Shown: one piece after another, positions 60,001 to 64,000 of the stretch
Layout of the letters: the number at the start of each line of letters is the position of its first letter
Numbering within the stretch: the first letter of the stretch is position 1
Origin: Paramacrobiotus metropolitanus
Taxonomy: Eukaryota; Tardigrada; Eutardigrada; Parachela; Macrobiotidae
Assembly: GCF_019649055.1 (NCBI RefSeq)
Contig: NW_026570232.1
Span: forward strand, 1,612,001 to 1,676,000
DNA: 64,000 nucleotides
Direction: 5' to 3'
Made by a program: the position numbers and the translations under genes
The notes under the pieces: generated by a model
Seen by the model: the letters and a program-made list of their open reading frames with translations, nothing else
What the model was told of the DNA's origin: nothing
Databases searched by the model: none

Positions 60001-63000
60001 TCACCGGGGTGGATCTGGGATTTATCCTGAAGAAGCATGGCGATCCTCTCCGCCCGCTTGTGCAGCTGCATGCAGGTCAACGATCCGGTGGGCAATCCTT
60101 TAGCATTGAGCAACGTGTGTACGACGTGATCCGGTGTGCTGGTAGAGCGCCATCGCAGCACTTCCGAAATGAACTGATACTACAAAAATACTAAATCATT
60201 AAGGAATTCCAGAAAAGCGGTGTGTGACTATTGTACCTTTTTGGTGCTTTCATTGTCATCTTCGAACACACTGAGATCTCGACCTCGGGCTTCCGCCGGG
60301 CGTACCCCTTGCACAATGCTGCCCACCATGACCGACGCCGGTCCAATGTCCGTCGGCGGCTCGCGGGGTTTGGGCAGATTGGTCACACAAGTGTGGGGAC
60401 ACATGAGCACGTTGGATGGGTGTAAAGCGCCGTCCAGGAAGCGTTTACGGGTCTCCGATAAATGAATGCCGCCCAACGATGTCTAGAGGAAATAGACATT
60501 TGTCGCTGTTAAAAACATCTCAAGACCATTTATTAATTTATTACAGAAGTAACAACACTTTTAAAAAACGCAAATAAAAAAAGGGATTTTCGTACACCAT
60601 TTCTAAAAACGGAATTTATCATAAAAAGGCTAAAAATGACTTACTTTATTATGGCTTTAAAGGTTTATTTTATTATTTTCTAATAAAGCATTTTTAAAAA
60701 CAACAAGTAAAAAAGACGGACCTCCCGTATTCCTTCACCAGTTTTTAAATTTAATTTTGTTATAAGAAGGCTTCAAATTATTGAAAAACCGGGTACTTTC
60801 TGCAGTTTCTAAATACCTTTGGGAGATGGTTGGGCAGAACCAGGGCCAGACAATAAATGCCCACTTGATGGATGCTGTCCACCGCCTGCAGCACGCGGCT
60901 CATCCACTGGAAACTCTCGTCTTCCGTGCAATCCGGCCGTTGCTCGGCCACCACACAGATGCGTTCATCACGCAGCACCTTGACGGCAAACACGGCGATC
61001 CTGCGCGTTGCAAAGCGACACACACGGCATCAGCATCGATCATTAATAAAGGCTGCCGCGACTGTCAGTCAGTAATTGTCAACTTACCGCCCTCGGTAAA
61101 TAAACTTCATGGGCTCAACGGCCAGAATGGTGGCAATCAGGTCGTCAATGTTGTGCTTCCGACCTGACACCTGCATCAGACCCTGCCGACTCCCGCACAC
61201 AAACACCAATCCACCCTGTAACAATTAATTTTTAGCTATAGTATGGCGTTCTGCAAATGAAAAAATACCGCAATTTCATTATTTCTTTACGCTGAATCTG
61301 AGGTTGTTGTTTGCGTTAATGTTTTTAATTTCAAACACCGTATTACTGTATATTACATCTGTCACTCGACCTATACACTGCACTACACAGATCTTCGACA
61401 AACTGTTTGGAATATGCCTTAACGGCAAACGAAGTAATAAATAACGACCTTTATGTATGTAATTTAATCAAATACTGGTGAGGATTCAACTAAATGCTTA
61501 TGACAAACAAAAAACGATTAAAGAATACACAACAAAATAATTATGACCCTCTTTCGCAACTGAGTTTTTCATTCACACGATTAATCGAAAAACAACAATC
61601 TTACCGGTCCCAAAAATCCAAGCAGTCCCGTTCGTACATATTGTTTTTCTTTATAAGGTGTGTCATCTGGTCTAAGCGGCTGAACCTGAAAAATATATTC
61701 CAGTTCGTATTTTCACTATCACCCTCGAAATCCGCCAGTCCACACAGACCTTAAACGTGGCGTTCGTCATCCCTTGCAATCCCCAGTACCCACTTCCACA
61801 GTACGGGGAATTCACGCAAATCTCCCCAATCTCATCGGTCCTGCACAAATACGCCGGTCCGTCGATCTTCAGCACCAACAATGAACCTGCAACGCACAAT
61901 GCCGTTCAAAACCGTGGCACATGAACCTGAAAAAGAAAACTCACTTTCAGGCAAAACCCTCCCACAATCCTGCAGCGTCAGCGAGGTGAGACTGTTCTCC
62001 TGATCCACTCGGATCACGCCATAGCTCAGCGCGCTCATGGACAGCACACCGCGCCCCGTACTGCTCCCGGGCACCGATCCCGTCCCCGGCCGCCGCAGCG
62101 CCACCGTCAAGGCTTCGGGGGAGGATGCACACGGGCATACGACTTCCGGTCGCAGGCCTTTGCACTGGAAGACGCTGACGAACTGATCGCACGATGTCAG
62201 CGACCCTATGCAACGAAGAAGCGTGTCATTGCCGGTGTCGGCGGAAGAGTGAAGGAGACTTACAAGGATTGCCGCCGTCCGCGACGAGGAGCATCCGCAG
62301 CGAGGATAGATTGACATCCCGATGATCCCGCTGCGCCAGGACGCCCCAGTGGAGATCGCGGGATTTCACCACGGCCACCGAGGCACGGAACTTGCTGATC
62401 ATCAACATCCACGAACCGGGGTTAACTTTCATCAGGGCGTATGGGATGAAGATCACATGCAGGCGGTTAGCTACACTCTGCAAAGCGAATCAATCCAGTA
62501 AAATTGCATTTTGCATTTTTACAATACTGTATGTATAAACACAAATGCAGCAGTAGTGAAAATACCTCAGAAAGGTAACTGGCAAATACTGTTTATGTTT
62601 AATTTTGCCATATCCTGTCACTGATGACGGATTATTACAAAATACAGATTACTCATGCACAAAACGTCGCTGAACACCACGAGAGACATAGAACCAACCA
62701 AAAAGCATTGCGAGCAATTTTCCAGCTACCGGTATTTTTATTGCAAAAACATTTAATCTGAGCAACATCTTATCACTGAAAATGTCCAAACGAAGGAAAA
62801 GATTCTCAGATTTAGTGGATGCAATTACAGCTGCCACAAGCCCTTTCGCTACGTTACGTTTGATATCCTGAGAGTCTTTCGTTAGAAGCTAGCGATACGC
62901 AGACCGGTACAAACAAATTTCCAATTCATTGCAAAATAATCACTTCAAAACACTAAAAACACTGCTACACGACTGCTTAAAACGAATTTCCACATGTTAC

Positions 63001-64000
63001 ATACCGCCAGAACGGAATGCCACAATCCCAGATCCCGTTTGAAATCCACCACACAGACCATCACTTCCCCGTCGGTGTATCCACACGTGGCCTTCAGTGC
63101 CCGACAGTGACTAACCATGGCGCCTCGCGATACCGTGACCCCCATGACACTTCCATCGCGATCCGAGGTGTATTCAATATACGCTGGCAGCTCATCCTGC
63201 AGCCGCGCGGGTGGATCCCAGTCTCGCGGCGGTTTCGCTAGATTATCCGTCAGAAACCACTGGAGCTTCGGCCAGCCTTTGAACGGTACAACTTCTCCGG
63301 TCGGCGTTTTAGGCAGACCCTTGAAGCACGCCTCGGATGTTACGGCCATCTGGACTCCGCAACTGCCCAGAAAGAATCCCACTTGCTGACAACCGGCGTC
63401 CTGCACGAGAAAAAATTCACTGCTGTTTATTCAACGTTCTTGACGAATACTGCAGCACGATCCAATAAGTGCGATTCAATCGTGGGTGTCAAAAATTATT
63501 AAACACTGCCAACACAACGTTTCTTATAAATAAATTATTAAAATAAACAATTAACAAATATTGCACAACACAACGCTAAAAAAATTTTATACATGGCCTA
63601 TAACAAGACAAAGCAAGGAAAGCTTCGCGTCAAATACCTTAATCGATTACAACGATAACTGTCAGAATATGTAAGGCATAAGGGAAGTAAGTATCTATCG
63701 ATTCGGTGACGCCCATATACTACGATTTGAAACAAATTGATAAAAGCAGGGTACAGCAACTTGCCCGTTTGGTCAGCGGAACTTCGATCATAACCGGCAC
63801 CACACCGGCCATCAAGCATCCATAAAACGCACTAATGAAAGAAATCGGATCCCCGTTGGGATACACTAGAACCACCTGCCAAAGCGAACACAAAACTTCT
63901 TCAGCTGAGACACAACATCATTTGCACTTCTGAAATTTACCCGATCTCCTGGTTTTATCTTCAATGTCCCGTCTCGCTGGCTTGTCTTATTGAGCAACGC
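57083..64000 (-). CDS. DIP2: DIP2 (disco-interacting protein 2), 5' part outside the window
   Basis: 24 exons, 1172 residues in frame, running off the right edge: 64000-63941, 63875-63765, 63400-63005, 62477-62264, 62205-61945, 61886-61750, 61685-61605, 61215-61088, 61000-60817, 60482-60237, 60179-59975, 59912-59731, 59672-59511, 59227-59097, 59031-59000, 58934-58890, 58827-58787, 58717-58667, 58607-58437, 58082-58001, 57937-57825, 57764-57590, 57484-57361, 57269-57083. DIP2 carries a DMAP1-binding N-terminus (missing here) and two adenylate-forming (fatty acyl-AMP ligase-like) domains; it acts in lipid handling and axon patterning. The first is marked by FFLGSCGV, FKGWPKLQWF and CRTDEIGEI; the second by SVSTTGVLAG, RTCVVVAEERPRIALT, STSFGCRVN and RTGYLGFLRRTE. 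A 32 bp micro-exon at 59031-59000 encodes VYSGHHSILI. The intron after 63765 starts with GC. The C-terminus stops soon after the VVVG motif, shorter than the family's usual ending. Confidence 0.95.

Noticed and set aside
1-64000. tRNA, rRNA genes and CRISPR arrays
   Set aside because: I found no cloverleaf with A and B boxes, no rRNA-like block and no spacer-repeat array; the tandem repeats here lack unique spacers and the genome is eukaryotic.

Overview
The window is nuclear DNA of an invertebrate animal. It is AT-rich between genes, and its genes are intron-rich, with GT-AG introns from about 60 bp to about 6 kb. It carries several metazoan-only or typically eukaryotic genes: Notch, a large Maf bZIP factor, DIP2 and an eukaryotic Argonaute. 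The short intergenic distances and divergent protein sequences would suit an ecdysozoan such as a tardigrade, but the sequence alone does not prove the phylum. All gene models were spliced by hand; every multi-exon model below keeps its reading frame across all junctions.

Left part (0.4-8 kb): a divergent pair of hemopexin-like propeller proteins (minus 3734-458, plus 4613-6188), each with a TATA box facing outward from a shared ~0.9 kb promoter. Then comes a small secreted single-Ig-domain protein (minus 7363-6706), also with a TATA box. From 25.2 to 8.7 kb on the minus strand lies a complete 17-exon Notch receptor of about 1572 residues with only 17 EGF repeats. The ligand-binding pair (canonical EGF11-12) is still the 11th and 12th repeat.

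Middle (28.8-46.4 kb): acylphosphatase (plus 28856-29422) converges on a complete 12-exon Argonaute (minus 35164-30306) with an intact slicer tetrad. Just upstream of Argonaute is an unusual repeat block: stable GC-rich mini-hairpins, about 18 copies of a ~122 bp satellite, and a second ~185 bp satellite rich in the same GNA-triloop hairpins. Beyond it are an 8-exon gene derived from a pogo/Tigger-type transposase whose catalytic triad has decayed (plus 40413-43822) and a complete 1069 bp MULE-like element with inverted repeats, a perfect 9 bp target-site duplication and a FAR1/ZSWIM3-type DNA-binding ORF (45305-46373).

Right part (47-64 kb): a two-exon large Maf factor with a 4.8 kb intron (minus 52878-46997), a gene-poor stretch with a diverged direct duplication and a 26 bp perfect hairpin (54.6-56.1 kb), and the 24 C-terminal exons of DIP2 (minus, running off the right edge to 57083). 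Three introns, one each in Notch, Argonaute and DIP2, are best explained as GC-AG introns.
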